From an uncultured Pseudomonadota bacterium (GTDB taxonomy: Bacteria; Pseudomonadota; Gammaproteobacteria; Burkholderiales; SG8-39), in the NCBI GenBank assembly GCA_903921325.1, contig CAIXPL010000036.1, positions 1-63,473 on the forward strand: a stretch of DNA of 63,473 nt. The letters are read 5' to 3'. Each line of letters opens with the position of its first letter. The first letter of the stretch is position 1. Below the pieces are notes generated by a model, which saw only the letters and a program-made list of their open reading frames with translations, was not told the DNA's origin and searched no databases. Positions 41,759-49,720 of the stretch are shown here, in pieces. The position numbers and the translations under genes were made by a program.

Positions 41759-42988
41759 TCAGCGCGGCCGCTCCATCTTGCAGCTCGTCGCGAGGGCGGT
41801 GTCCTTGCCCTCGACCTTGGCGTCACTCTTCCAGCCCAGGCCCGAGCCCTCGACGTCGTATTTCGGTGCCTTCGCCAGTGTCGAGACATAGAGCGGCTGC
41901 AGGATCTGGTGATTGTCGGCGCGCATTTCGACCTCACCGAGCGAAGTCTGCATCTTCATGCCTTCGATCGCCCTCGCCACCTTCACCGGATCGTTGGATT
42001 GTGCTTTTTTGGCCGCGGCGGCAAACATCTCCCACATCGTCTTGGCGCGCCAGTACGAGTACTCGTTCTCCTTGCCCGGATAGCGCTTGTCGAAGGCGGC
42101 TACCGTGGCGTCGAGCTCGGGCGTGGCGTTCTTGTGCCATTCCGACACCTGCTTCAGCGTATCGACGCCGGCCTCGCCGATGGCAGTCACGGACCCCGCG
42201 GTGCCGCCATAGTAGGTTTCCCAGTTCACCTTGAGTCCGGCGTCCTTCCCGGCCTTGATGAGGAGCACCATGTCGTTGCTCCAGTTGCCGGTGATCACTG
42301 TGTCAGCGCCCGATGCCTTGATTTTCGCCACATAGGGCGAGAAATCCTGCACCTTCTGCAAAGGGTGGAGCTCATCGCCAACGATCTTGATATCGGGGCG
42401 CTTTTCACCCAGCATCTTGGTGGCGGCGGCCGCGACCGCCTTGCCGAACGAGTAGTCCTGATTGATGAGGTAGACGCGCTTGATCCTGTTGTCTTTTGCG
42501 ATGACGCTGGTCATGGCCGCCATTTTCATGTCGGCGTCGGCGTCAAAGCGGAAGTGCCAGAAGTTGCATTTGTCGTTGGTGAGATCGGGATCCACCGCGG
42601 CATAGTTGAAGAACAGGACTTCCTTACCGGGGTTGCGCTCGTTGTGCTTCAGCACGGCCTCGGTGATCGCGAGCGCCACCGCGCTGCCGTTGCCCTGGAC
42701 CACGTATCGCGCGCCTTCGTCGATCGCTTTCTTGAGCTGGATGAGCGATTCCTGCGGGTTGACCTTATTGTCAAACGACATGAGCTCGATCTTTTCGCCG
42801 TTGATGCCTCCGGCGGCATTGATCGTGTCGATGTAGAACTGGTGCGTCTTCTGCGCCAGGATGCCCGTCGCCGCGCCCCCGCCTGATAAGGGATCGATGA
42901 AAGCGATCCTGACCTCCGCCGCCGCCGACCCTGCGAAAAGCGCCGCTGCAAGCGCGAGAGACACCACGCGGTGTTCGTGCCTGGCCAT
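41759..42988 (-). CDS. livK: Liv-type ABC transporter substrate-binding protein
   Basis: 409-residue periplasmic binding protein. A signal peptide (VVSLALAAALFAGSAAAE) is followed by a type I fold with IAFIDPLSGGGAATG, VVQGNGSAVALAITEAV, YLINQDYSFGKAVAA and ITGNWSNDMVLLIKAG. It delivers its ligand to LivHM-LivGF. The ligand is unknown. Members of this class also bind aromatic and alicyclic acids, which would fit the neighbouring acyl-CoA ligase and dehydrogenases. First gene of the operon. Confidence 0.93.
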   Translation of the reverse strand: MARHEHRVVSLALAAALFAGSAAAEVRIAFIDPLSGGGAATGILAQKTHQFYIDTINAAGGINGEKIELMSFDNKVNPQESLIQLKKAIDEGARYVVQGNGSAVALAITEAVLKHNERNPGKEVLFFNYAAVDPDLTNDKCNFWHFRFDADADMKMAAMTSVIAKDNRIKRVYLINQDYSFGKAVAAAATKMLGEKRPDIKIVGDELHPLQKVQDFSPYVAKIKASGADTVITGNWSNDMVLLIKAGKDAGLKVNWETYYGGTAGSVTAIGEAGVDTLKQVSEWHKNATPELDATVAAFDKRYPGKENEYSYWRAKTMWEMFAAAAKKAQSNDPVKVARAIEGMKMQTSLGEVEMRADNHQILQPLYVSTLAKAPKYDVEGSGLGWKSDAKVEGKDTALATSCKMERPR

Positions 42989-43173
42989 GTCTTCTCCTCA
43001 AAATGGTCGATACGACTCGACGGCAGGTCTTCACATGCCGCGCCTCGCGCGACATCGCCCGCCTGCTCTAGTGTGAGCACCGATCTTAGCCAGACACCCC
43101 TGCGTTTGCAAACACGCCTCGTTAATTTCGCTCAGGGGTGAATCACTGGCGGATCGGGTTTCCGGTCGCCTCG
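42989..43173. other. Intergenic region at the core/island boundary
   Basis: No gene is seen. ACCCCTG (43096-43102) pairs with CAGGGGT (43133-43139), and between them lies GTTTGCAAAC, giving an imperfect stem-loop. To the left are metabolic genes; to the right begins a stretch of gene fragments and toxin-antitoxin genes. Confidence 0.45.
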
Positions 43174-43533
43174 TTAAATGGATGGACCAAGCTCGCGAGC
43201 CACGCGGGCACAGGGGGCTCGCTCAGTCCTGGCGCTCCATCCTGTCAACCCATCGCATTTCCACTCGGCTTTGCTGGCAGACACCAGCGCCACCCAATCA
43301 TCGGGCGGGTATCCGCGTTGCAGCATTTTCTGGAACACGGCGGACAGATCGCTCTTGCTACCTGACGAACGAAGGGTGCTTTGGTCGTTGACCCAGGCAA
43401 AGATGATGATCTTGGCACTGGAGTCAAACCGGAAGAACAGCCTGAACCGCCGCCCGATCTTGGCACGACGCCAATGCCGGAAAGTCGGCCCCATCGCATT
43501 GCCTTGCCGGTATTCCTCGCGATTTGCTCCCAT
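43174..43533 (-). pseudogene. YhaV-type toxin, C-terminal remnant
   Basis: The segment from about residue 5 (REEYRQGNAMG) through RFRLFFRFDSSAKIIIFAWV, NDQSTLRSSGSKSDLSAVFQ and KMLQRGYPPDDWVALV matches the C-terminal two-thirds of YhaV, the ribonuclease toxin of the YhaV-PrlF system. The N-terminal third (usually NGW...HP...) is not found in any frame upstream, and the C-terminus runs on about 25 residues past the usual end. No PrlF-like antitoxin gene is present. It is therefore a decayed toxin, probably inactive. Confidence 0.7.
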
Positions 43534-43537
43534 GTGT

Positions 43538-43816
43538 TTAGATCGCCTTGGGTGGTAATGTGCGTCGGCGCCAAAGCCGTTGCCAATATCGAGCATCGTC
43601 TCCAGAGCAGAGGTTGCTTTCAAAGTTGGAGTCCGCGAGACCGAGTTCGATATGTCTGAGGCAGACGCGCTCGACAAATTCGCGGACGGCCACCGTTCGG
43701 TGAAAATCACCCGGGTATCGGCTGAGCAAATGTTGGCTGATGACTGTCGCCACCCGTTCATACCCCGATGGGGATTGCGCGCGCCTGGCGAATGTAGAGT
43801 GATTCCGTCGATTCAT
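43538..43816 (-). CDS. Unrecognised fragment, possibly a truncated gene
   Basis: 92 residues. RVATVISQHLLSRYPGDFHR and VERVCLRHIELGLADSNFES look like real protein sequence (balanced composition, helical), but the last ten residues (WRRRTLPPKAI) look like out-of-frame sequence. It overlaps the protease gene by 59 bases and lies just upstream of the YhaV remnant. Probably the N-terminal part of a gene of unknown family truncated by rearrangement. Confidence 0.4.
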   Translation of the reverse strand: MNRRNHSTFARRAQSPSGYERVATVISQHLLSRYPGDFHRTVAVREFVERVCLRHIELGLADSNFESNLCSGDDARYWQRLWRRRTLPPKAI

Positions 43817-44522
43817 GCATCCGGAAGATCACGCCCGCGAATTCGTAGGTGATTACATCAGCGGGGCTGTGCCTGATAGCAAAAACTGGCCCCCCGCTAA
43901 GTCCACCCAGGCTCTCAGGCTCCGGCTCAACGGAACTCTGGACCCAATGTTCACGCTCGAATTTACAGGTAATGTAATCCGCATGAACATCGGTCACGCG
44001 GCATGCCCCGCTGCTGTAACTGCCGAAGCTAAGCTCGGCGAATGAGAGGCGCTGGCGCAGATCACCAGGAAAGCCTCCAAAGGTCACGAAATCATCCACG
44101 TTTGCAGCAGACGGCGGCCATCCACCAAGTTGGTAGAACGCCTCGCCCATTCCATTGCTCTTGCGAGTTATCTCGGCCCCCTGCTCTGCCGTAAGCCGGA
44201 GCACCGCCACATCGATCGCGCGATCTTCGGCAACGATTTGCGCCAGCGGGTCAAAATAGCAGTTGCCAATCGCGAACAGGCAGCGCCTGTCCTCATCAAG
44301 CTTGCGACGATAGCCTTCGATGACGTGTTGACAGGTGACGGCCAGCAGGTCGCCTCGTAGATCAAGCAAGGAGGCCGTGCCATTGTTGACCACGACGGGA
44401 TGTTCGCGCGACGGCGGGACACCAAAATAGGCCGGCTTGCAAAACCGAAGGGGGAACACCTCCATTTGCCGGCCGAGCGGACCGGCAACAAGCTTCTTCG
44501 CCTCCTCGGGCGTCCTGTTCAT
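43758..44522 (-). CDS. Trypsin-like serine protease domain protein
   Basis: 254-residue protein with the layout of a trypsin-like peptidase: His in LLAVTCQHVI (about residue 64), Asp in AIDVAVLRL (about 104) and Ser in GGLSGGPVF (about 211). There is no signal peptide or PDZ domain, so it is probably cytoplasmic. It starts 5 bases downstream of the HigA-like antitoxin stop and so lies in the same transcription unit. Cytoplasmic trypsin-like proteases next to toxin-antitoxin genes are frequent in defence islands, but no known system has been matched here. Confidence 0.75.
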   Translation of the reverse strand: MNRTPEEAKKLVAGPLGRQMEVFPLRFCKPAYFGVPPSREHPVVVNNGTASLLDLRGDLLAVTCQHVIEGYRRKLDEDRRCLFAIGNCYFDPLAQIVAEDRAIDVAVLRLTAEQGAEITRKSNGMGEAFYQLGGWPPSAANVDDFVTFGGFPGDLRQRLSFAELSFGSYSSGACRVTDVHADYITCKFEREHWVQSSVEPEPESLGGLSGGPVFAIRHSPADVITYEFAGVIFRMHESTESLYIRQARAIPIGV

Positions 44523-44527
44523 TCGCG

Positions 44528-44851
44528 TCAGGACTCCAACGCTGCGTGCCTCACTTCTGATCGACGCACCTTCACCGCCACTTCAACACGCGAGCCGAGC
44601 CCGTTGATCATCGCCATGAGGCGTTCGACGCTGATGCGCCGGAAATCCGCGTTTCGAACGCGCGAGAAATCTCCGGCATCGATCCCGGTGAGGCTCTGCG
44701 CCTTTCTTACTGTGAGCTCCTTTTTGTCGAGCGCCTTGATGATCTCTGCCGCCAGGATCGCCTTCAACTGGCGAACGTCGGCATCCGGGACATCAAAGTC
44801 CCGATAAATGTTTCCGCTCCCGCGGATAAGCTCAAGCGGTTCCTTTTTCAT
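44528..44851 (-). CDS. HTH antitoxin, HigA/XRE-like
   Basis: 107-residue protein with a helix-turn-helix of the HigA type (IIKALDKKELTVRKAQSLTG, IDAGDFSRVRNADFRRISVE) and a C-terminal stretch GLGSRVEVAVKVR typical of this family. It binds the operator at its own promoter and neutralises the toxin encoded just upstream. The ATG at 44851 overlaps the toxin stop (4 bases). The reading frame is intact, unlike the toxin. Confidence 0.85.
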   Translation of the reverse strand: MKKEPLELIRGSGNIYRDFDVPDADVRQLKAILAAEIIKALDKKELTVRKAQSLTGIDAGDFSRVRNADFRRISVERLMAMINGLGSRVEVAVKVRRSEVRHAALES

Positions 44852-45191
44852 CGCAACATCTCCTTCAGTCGCTTCAACCGGTCCTTGATCAAGTCGATCT
44901 CGTGTTTCGGTGTCTTGATGCCTTGCGTCGACTTTTTCTGAAACGCATGGACCACCCACAGCTCGTCGCCAAGCTGCACCGCATAGACCACCCGAAAGGC
45001 ATTGCCGCGGAACGGCAACGCAACCTCAAACACCCCCGACCCGAGGCCTTTCATCGACTTGGCGATTCCCGCCATGCCACCTTCGGCGGCAACGCTCAAA
45101 GCATCGACACTATCTGCCGCGCGCCATCGGGAAACGCCCCAAAGGCTTTTCGCGCAGGCGCGAGCCAGGATACCGGCCGCGTTGGTCTCAT
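44848..45191 (-). pseudogene. HigB/RelE-family toxin, frameshifted
   Basis: From ATG 45191 the frame gives MRPTRPVSWLAPARKAFGAF and PDGARQIVSML then stops. The frame one base over continues DALSVAAEGG, GLGSGVFEVALPF, VVHAFQKKSTQGIKTPKHEI and reaches the antitoxin. Together they make a normal Gp49/HigB-type toxin of about 113 residues, so one base appears to be missing near 45103-45108. Only an 83-residue product from TTG 45099 could be made without correction. The ribosome-binding site AGAAGAG and the operator upstream are intact. Confidence 0.8.
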
Positions 45192-45215
45192 TCTCTTCTG
45201 CTCATTTCGCGTCAA

Positions 45216-45237
45216 ATGTTGGCAGATTTACCAACAT
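45216..45237 (-). promoter_or_regulatory. Palindromic operator of the toxin-antitoxin locus
   Basis: ATGTTGG and CCAACAT form a perfect 7-bp inverted repeat around 8 bases, 25 bp upstream of the toxin start. Size and position fit an operator for the HTH antitoxin; direct binding is inferred. Confidence 0.6.
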
Positions 45238-45423
45238 CCGTCAAGTGGATTGCAAATCGCATTTCCTTGGCCAGTCGGTCGTGCGAGCACCCTAACGACA
45301 TACGCAGCGAAGAATCGTATTCGGACGTGCGACCGGCTTGCTTGCGGCCGGGTCGATCAGAGTATTGCGAGACATTTCAACTTTTCGCGCAAGTTTGCGG
45401 GCCAACACATCACTGGCACGCGC
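45238..45423. other. Short intergenic region between toxin-antitoxin locus and Abi gene
   Basis: No gene or known element was recognised. Both flanking genes are on the minus strand. Confidence 0.45.
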
Positions 45424-46401
45424 CTAGCGGATAGGGCAAATCCAGTGGCCCATCGATGCGCCGCCTTCAGTGAGGTGCATCGGCTGGCGGTTGCGTGAGG
45501 CATAGCGGATCAACTGCCGCATGCCTTTGCCACCTCTGAATCGGGAAACATCCACTTGGGCGAGCATTCTCCTGTTCTTGTAGTGCCTCAGCGCTCGCTC
45601 ATCAAGCAGCGCCAGCGTGCGCATTTGTGTCTCACTGCCCATGTAAGCGGCGTAAAGATCAGGAGACAACCAGCCAAGCAACTCAATGATTCTGTCGTGT
45701 AGCAGTCGCAGCCTCGCCAGTGCGTCCGCCGGCGTCGCCGGTGCAAGAGCCACGATCGCCGGCACAGACCCCGGCCGGGCGCGAGCCTCCTGCAGTAGGG
45801 GGCCAAGCTTCCAGATAGGCTCATGGTGTGCGATCCGGTTGCGCAACTCATTACAAAGATCCAGCCTGGCGAAAAACTCGTCTTGGTGTTTCTGGCGGAT
45901 CCAGTAACTTGGCAGGGTGTATCGATGCCCTGGCAACATGGCCGCTAGCAGGTTGCCCCATGGCACGCGATGACCGAGTGTGTCATGTGTGGCGTCCAGC
46001 AGGTGCGGCCAAAAGCCAAAGGTGAGTTTGGACACCACATCGTCGGGCGAAGGTACTGGCGTGCGAGGGATCTGAGCCGCGCCGCGCCGACGAAACAGCA
46101 CCTTGTCGACGTTCTTTTTCGAATCCGTTGTAAGGCGAACGTGCAGATACCAGTCCCGCGACCCGGCAGTTCCGGTCACTCCGTAGCTGTTGCTGAGCTG
46201 GCGATGGAACTGGTTTCGCAGCACAATTTCCACCAAGGAAATCGTCCTGAACAGACTCGCTGACAATTCCTCGTTCCACGCGTATAGGCCGAGAAGCTCC
46301 GCATCGGAAAGCGTGCCAAAAAAGCGCCTATAGCTGCTAAGCCGGGCGTGTGAGAGGGCACCAATTACAGGAGTTGGGCTCAGGTTGCTCAGGATAGGCA
46401 T
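45424..46401 (-). CDS. Abi-family (AbiD/F-like) HEPN protein
   Basis: 325-residue protein of the Abi_2 family found in phage abortive infection. It has the N-terminal YRRFFGTLSDAELLGLYAWN and LFRTISLVEIVLRNQFH, then the HEPN nuclease motif RNRIAHHEPIW (R-x4-H pattern, about residue 165), and a helical C-terminus. HEPN proteins of this type cleave RNA when activated. ATG 46401 was chosen since a sigma-70-like promoter ends 8 bases before it and the family begins here; a longer frame reaches 46614. No partner gene lies in the same transcript. Confidence 0.88.
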   Translation of the reverse strand: MPILSNLSPTPVIGALSHARLSSYRRFFGTLSDAELLGLYAWNEELSASLFRTISLVEIVLRNQFHRQLSNSYGVTGTAGSRDWYLHVRLTTDSKKNVDKVLFRRRGAAQIPRTPVPSPDDVVSKLTFGFWPHLLDATHDTLGHRVPWGNLLAAMLPGHRYTLPSYWIRQKHQDEFFARLDLCNELRNRIAHHEPIWKLGPLLQEARARPGSVPAIVALAPATPADALARLRLLHDRIIELLGWLSPDLYAAYMGSETQMRTLALLDERALRHYKNRRMLAQVDVSRFRGGKGMRQLIRYASRNRQPMHLTEGGASMGHWICPIR

Positions 46402-46408
46402 TTGAGAT

Positions 46409-46436
46409 ATACTACACCGGTACGCGCTCGGATCAA
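46409..46436 (-). promoter_or_regulatory. Sigma-70-like promoter of the Abi gene
   Basis: On the minus strand TTGATC (46436-46431) and TAGTAT (46414-46409) are 16 bases apart, and the ATG begins 8 bases after the -10 box. If real, the mRNA has nearly no leader. Confidence 0.45.
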
Positions 46437-46489
46437 GGGCTGGATGAGCTCTCGAAAGACAGACTCCAGACGCCGAGACGCAAAAGAGG

Positions 46490-46517
46490 AAAATGGCCGC
46501 GCAAGCGGCCATTTTTC
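46490..46517 (+). terminator. Rho-independent terminator
   Basis: AAATGGCCGC and GCGGCCATTT form a perfect 10-bp stem with a GCAA loop, followed by TTCTTT. No gene ends nearby on the plus strand, so its original gene appears to have been lost. It also works as a hairpin on the minus strand upstream of the Abi promoter. Confidence 0.8.
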
Positions 46518-46520
46518 TTT

Positions 46521-46562
46521 GTGCGCCCGGCAGGGCGCATGCACTTGGTGGTGAAAGTCCCG
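46521..46562 (+). mobile_element. Possible 5' remnant of a group II (class C type) intron
   Basis: GTGCGCCCGGCAGGGCGCA, followed by TGCACTTGGTGGTGAAAGTC, resembles the 5' end of bacterial group II introns (GTGCG start, first stem-loop, then GTGAAAGTC-type). It begins immediately after a terminator, the preferred target of class C introns. No reverse-transcriptase gene follows, and the end cannot be located, so this is a relic at most. Confidence 0.4.
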
Positions 46563-47192
46563 ACCTTACACAGTCGCGCGAAAGTACTATCAAACCGCGA
46601 CTATGGCGGAACAAAGATGTCGGTCCCGTCCCTACCAGGCGTCAACAGCACACGATATGAGACCAGGCAAAACTGACCTCGCCAGATGACCCGTGCTAGT
46701 CGGAGCATCAATGCAGACTCACCGCGCATTCCCGCGCTTCAATGAAATGAGTACATCAGCGGTGCAGGCCGATAACAACTACAAACAACCATTATATGAG
46801 GACTGGGGGAGCTACATAAAGACTGGCGGAATTAACGGAATCACTTGAATGAGCGGAGAAACCTCCGATTTCGCCCAACTTTGTGCATGTGTCGCGCCGC
46901 CAGGGATTTTGCGGCCCACCGTTCGATTCCGCCCTCGACAACCAGTTGTGTAACTCGAACGCATTTTTATCCGTGCGGCTTGAGTCGTATCTCCGCGGTG
47001 TCACGCGCTTGGGCTCTATTCGCTGAAGCGAGGTAATGAACGGTGCAGTTTAAACCATTTGCAAACCAACCCATCACTTTTGGGCGCGCAGGCGCTCCTA
47101 TTCCCTTCCTCGATGACCGGCCTTTCAGCTAAGTGCGGAATCGAGCGCAAATGCGACCAGGAATTGCACCAAAAGCCTGCTTCTGCGCTGCG
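46563..47192. other. Gene-free region
   Basis: 630 bases without a convincing gene on either strand. Reading frames here are short and their composition is unlike coding DNA. No tRNA or repeat was recognised. It may be the rest of a decayed intron or other mobile DNA. Confidence 0.5.
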
Positions 47193-47816
47193 CTACCAGG
47201 AAGCCGGTTTGGAAAAAGCGCCGTGCTGGTCTGTGAGTTGATTCGGGAATTGCGCAGCCTGGAGTGCGCCGTGTCGGATCTGTTTGATGAAATCAATGTG
47301 GGGAAGAATGGCGCGGCTCGGATTTTTCTGGGGATTGAGCACCCCCACTTTTTTGCCGAGTTCGTTGCGCACGATTTTTATGGGGCCCAAGAGATCTGAG
47401 TCGTTGGACACCACGACGGCAATGTCAAATCGATTCATGTGCGCATCGTGCAGGAGGTGAGTCGCCAGATTTACATCCGAGCCCTTTTCCTCTGTCTTGA
47501 TCACCTTTGCATATTGCTGCGGTTGCCCAGGAGCGACGACCAGAGGCATCATTACTTCATGAACGAGAAAGTGCCCGAGGTGGACTGATACTGATGGAAG
47601 GGTGCCCAGCGCACGCAAATAAAGTTGCTGCCGTTGAGGCTGCGTCGGATCGTTTGGTCGTGCTGAAACAAGCGCAGTGAAGTACTTGATGTCCTGGATC
47701 GTATTTTTTGGAAGCAGCAGTTTGAACAGCGCGTCGAGATTTAGCCAACGGTACGGCGTCTTACGGACCGCGCCGTAATACAGATTGAAGCCGTCGACAT
47801 AGACGTTTGTTCGCAT
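47193..47816 (-). CDS. NYN-domain (LabA/DUF88) putative ribonuclease
   Basis: 207 residues. NYN fold: N-terminal VYVDGFNLYYG with the first catalytic Asp (residue 8), then EEKGSDVNLATHLLHDAH (Asp about 113) and VVVSNDSDLLGPIKIV (Asp about 137-139). These acidic residues form the PIN-like metal site. Proteins of this kind cleave RNA; many lie in defence islands, but the target here is unknown. A hairpin (GAAGCCACC-CGAA-GGTGGCTTC) lies just before the start and would be part of the 5' leader. Confidence 0.88.
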   Translation of the reverse strand: MRTNVYVDGFNLYYGAVRKTPYRWLNLDALFKLLLPKNTIQDIKYFTALVSARPNDPTQPQRQQLYLRALGTLPSVSVHLGHFLVHEVMMPLVVAPGQPQQYAKVIKTEEKGSDVNLATHLLHDAHMNRFDIAVVVSNDSDLLGPIKIVRNELGKKVGVLNPQKNPSRAILPHIDFIKQIRHGALQAAQFPNQLTDQHGAFSKPASW

Positions 47817-47834
47817 TCGGACTCCAGAAATGCA

Positions 47835-47856
47835 GAAGCCACCCGAAGGTGGCTTC
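47835..47856. other. Perfect hairpin in the leader of the NYN gene
   Basis: GAAGCCACC (47835-47843) and GGTGGCTTC (47848-47856) pair perfectly around CGAA, 19 bases before the NYN start codon on the minus strand. No T-run follows on either strand, so it could be an autoregulatory target or an attenuator, which is inference. Confidence 0.55.
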
Positions 47857-47972
47857 GCGCCCAGCCACCGAAGCGACTGGGGAGATATGCGATCAATTGT
47901 ACAGAAAACCTACTGGACTGGTCAATCACTGGAATGTTCGATCAGAGTGGCCAGGATCGGCCTATTCGCCGT

Positions 47973-48488
47973 TCAGCGAGCATCGCGCGGCCCGATCCCC
48001 GCCACTCTGATTTCGCCCTCTACAGCCAATTCGATTCCGTATTCCGCAACCGAACCGCCGGCCCATCCGAGCAACGATCGTTGGAGCATCAGGACCTCGA
48101 GTTGGCCGATGCGCCAAATCCCGCTGATCACTGAAACTTGACCTTGCTGTGCCGGCACATCAAATGCAGCGCGCAGTTTGCGGATAAGCCAGTCTGGTTC
48201 GAGCATCCAGCTGCGCGTGTCCTGTTGTTCCAGTGGCACGGAACCACAGTCAGGACATTGGCATTCCAGACTCGCCACGCCCTGGACGACGGGCCCTCGC
48301 AGCAACTGGCAGTAGGGACAGAGCGCGAATCGCAGGTCGACCTTGTGTGGTTTGGCCGCCTTCAGATCCATCAGCGTCGCGAGCCCGCGGCGCTCGACCT
48401 CCGAGAGCGTGGATTCGAGCGTCGGCCCCTCCTGGTCAAATAGCCGGCACGCGAGTGTCCACGCGATGGTGTTGACTGAACGCATCAT
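47973..48488 (-). CDS. Unrecognised protein with zinc-ribbon
   Basis: 171-residue cytoplasmic protein. CPYCQLLRG and CQCPDCGS (about residues 57-85) make a four-cysteine zinc ribbon. The N-terminus is helical (TLACRLFDQEGPTLESTLSE) and the second half has no recognisable domain. The start overlaps the preceding stop by 4 bases, so it is coupled to the 411-residue gene. It probably works with that protein; function unknown. Confidence 0.7.
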   Translation of the reverse strand: MMRSVNTIAWTLACRLFDQEGPTLESTLSEVERRGLATLMDLKAAKPHKVDLRFALCPYCQLLRGPVVQGVASLECQCPDCGSVPLEQQDTRSWMLEPDWLIRKLRAAFDVPAQQGQVSVISGIWRIGQLEVLMLQRSLLGWAGGSVAEYGIELAVEGEIRVAGIGPRDAR

Positions 48489-49720
48489 TCACCGTGTTCA
48501 TTGACCAGGTCAGTCGATTCGCCGCTGGCCTCGATCTGCACGGACAGAGTCTGCTTCTCCTGCAGGATGCCGATCTGCACCAGATAGCGCTCGAGCTGTG
48601 CGCGCAGTTTTTCGTCGTACTTGTGCAGATTCAGCCGACCGCGCCGCGTCACCTCGACCGTCACAACCGGACTCCGCAATTTCCCCGGCGGCGGCGCGTA
48701 GTAGAGATTGATGCTGGCCGCGTTGACGAGCCAGTGGTGCGCGAGCGGATTGTCGTGCGGCAGTTTGGCGGCAATTAACTCGGTCACGCACTGGTGCTCG
48801 CTGCTGGCCATCGCGGTGAATTCCGCCTTGAGATGAGTGTCCGGACTCATCAGCGTGATGGACTTGACCTGCAGCGCGACAAACCCGTCGGCGGCCGCCT
48901 GCGGCACCTGGAATCCCAGTTTGAGGGGCGAGAGATCGAGCGTCGGCGGTTTGATGCGCGTTGCGGCGACCTCGATGCCGAGCAAATGACGTGTGAACGC
49001 CTGTGCCAGCATGTCGTGGAATTTCGCGCCACCCCGGATGATGGTGCGCACCACACCGGTCAATTCCGAATATTCGAGAACCATGTGGATGTTCGGGCTG
49101 CCGACGCGGCGGGTCAGCGTCATGCCTTCAAACTCCAACCGCAGCATCGCCAGATCCTTGGCGTGGACGGTCACCAGCTGCGTGCCCTGCGCGCGATCGA
49201 GAATGTGCGCAACACAAACTTCCCCACATCCCAGTTCGAGTTTGTAGAACGTCTTGATAGCCTCGCAGAATCCGGCCATCGACGCATCGTCGCGGCGCAC
49301 TGGCACTTTGGTGCCGAGGTCGTGCTGCTGGGCGTGCTGGACGTGACTGTCGACATACTCGATTTCGGCTGCCTGCTCGAAGAGCGCCGGGTGGTGGACG
49401 AAGAGCCAGAAGGCGCGGTGCTGATCGGAGAGGCAGGCGATCAAACCGATCAGTGCCGGGCCATTTTGGGATCCGACCTGGAACATGGCCTGCTTGCCGC
49501 GCGGGTGGGCCAGTTGCGTGCTGACCTGCAGGCCGGCGACGATCTTGTCGCGCACGCCCGGGTCCGAAAAACTCTGGATCGCATCGATTAGCGCGGCGGT
49601 CGTATTGGTGTCGTCGGCCCAGTTGAAGTCGGCGGGCAAGGTCAGCCCCTGGTGCTCGAGGTAGGTGCGCAGCGTGGCGTCGATGGGCAGATTGAGCAGA
49701 ACTTCAGCGTAAGTCTTCAT
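48485..49720 (-). CDS. Unrecognised 411-residue protein
   Basis: Large soluble protein with no signal peptide or membrane helix. It has a balanced composition and is certainly coding (good AAGGAT ribosome-binding site 11 bases upstream, long frame). No domain is recognised: DLGTKVPVRRDDASMAGFCE, LEFEGMTLTRRVGSPNIHMV and INLYYAPPPGKLRSPVVTVE are typical of its sequence. It is the first gene of a two-gene unit with the zinc-ribbon protein and is divergent from an XRE/ImmA pair, a common layout of regulated defence or mobile modules. Confidence 0.75.
   Translation of the reverse strand: MKTYAEVLLNLPIDATLRTYLEHQGLTLPADFNWADDTNTTAALIDAIQSFSDPGVRDKIVAGLQVSTQLAHPRGKQAMFQVGSQNGPALIGLIACLSDQHRAFWLFVHHPALFEQAAEIEYVDSHVQHAQQHDLGTKVPVRRDDASMAGFCEAIKTFYKLELGCGEVCVAHILDRAQGTQLVTVHAKDLAMLRLEFEGMTLTRRVGSPNIHMVLEYSELTGVVRTIIRGGAKFHDMLAQAFTRHLLGIEVAATRIKPPTLDLSPLKLGFQVPQAAADGFVALQVKSITLMSPDTHLKAEFTAMASSEHQCVTELIAAKLPHDNPLAHHWLVNAASINLYYAPPPGKLRSPVVTVEVTRRGRLNLHKYDEKLRAQLERYLVQIGILQEKQTLSVQIEASGESTDLVNEHGE

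Noticed and set aside
43080-43140. tRNA or attachment site at the island's left boundary
   Set aside because: The stem-loop there does not fold as a tRNA cloverleaf, and no matching direct repeat was found at the right side of the window.
47059-47399. Plus-strand frames opposite the NYN gene
   Set aside because: They are antisense to a clearly conserved NYN domain and lack ribosome-binding sites.
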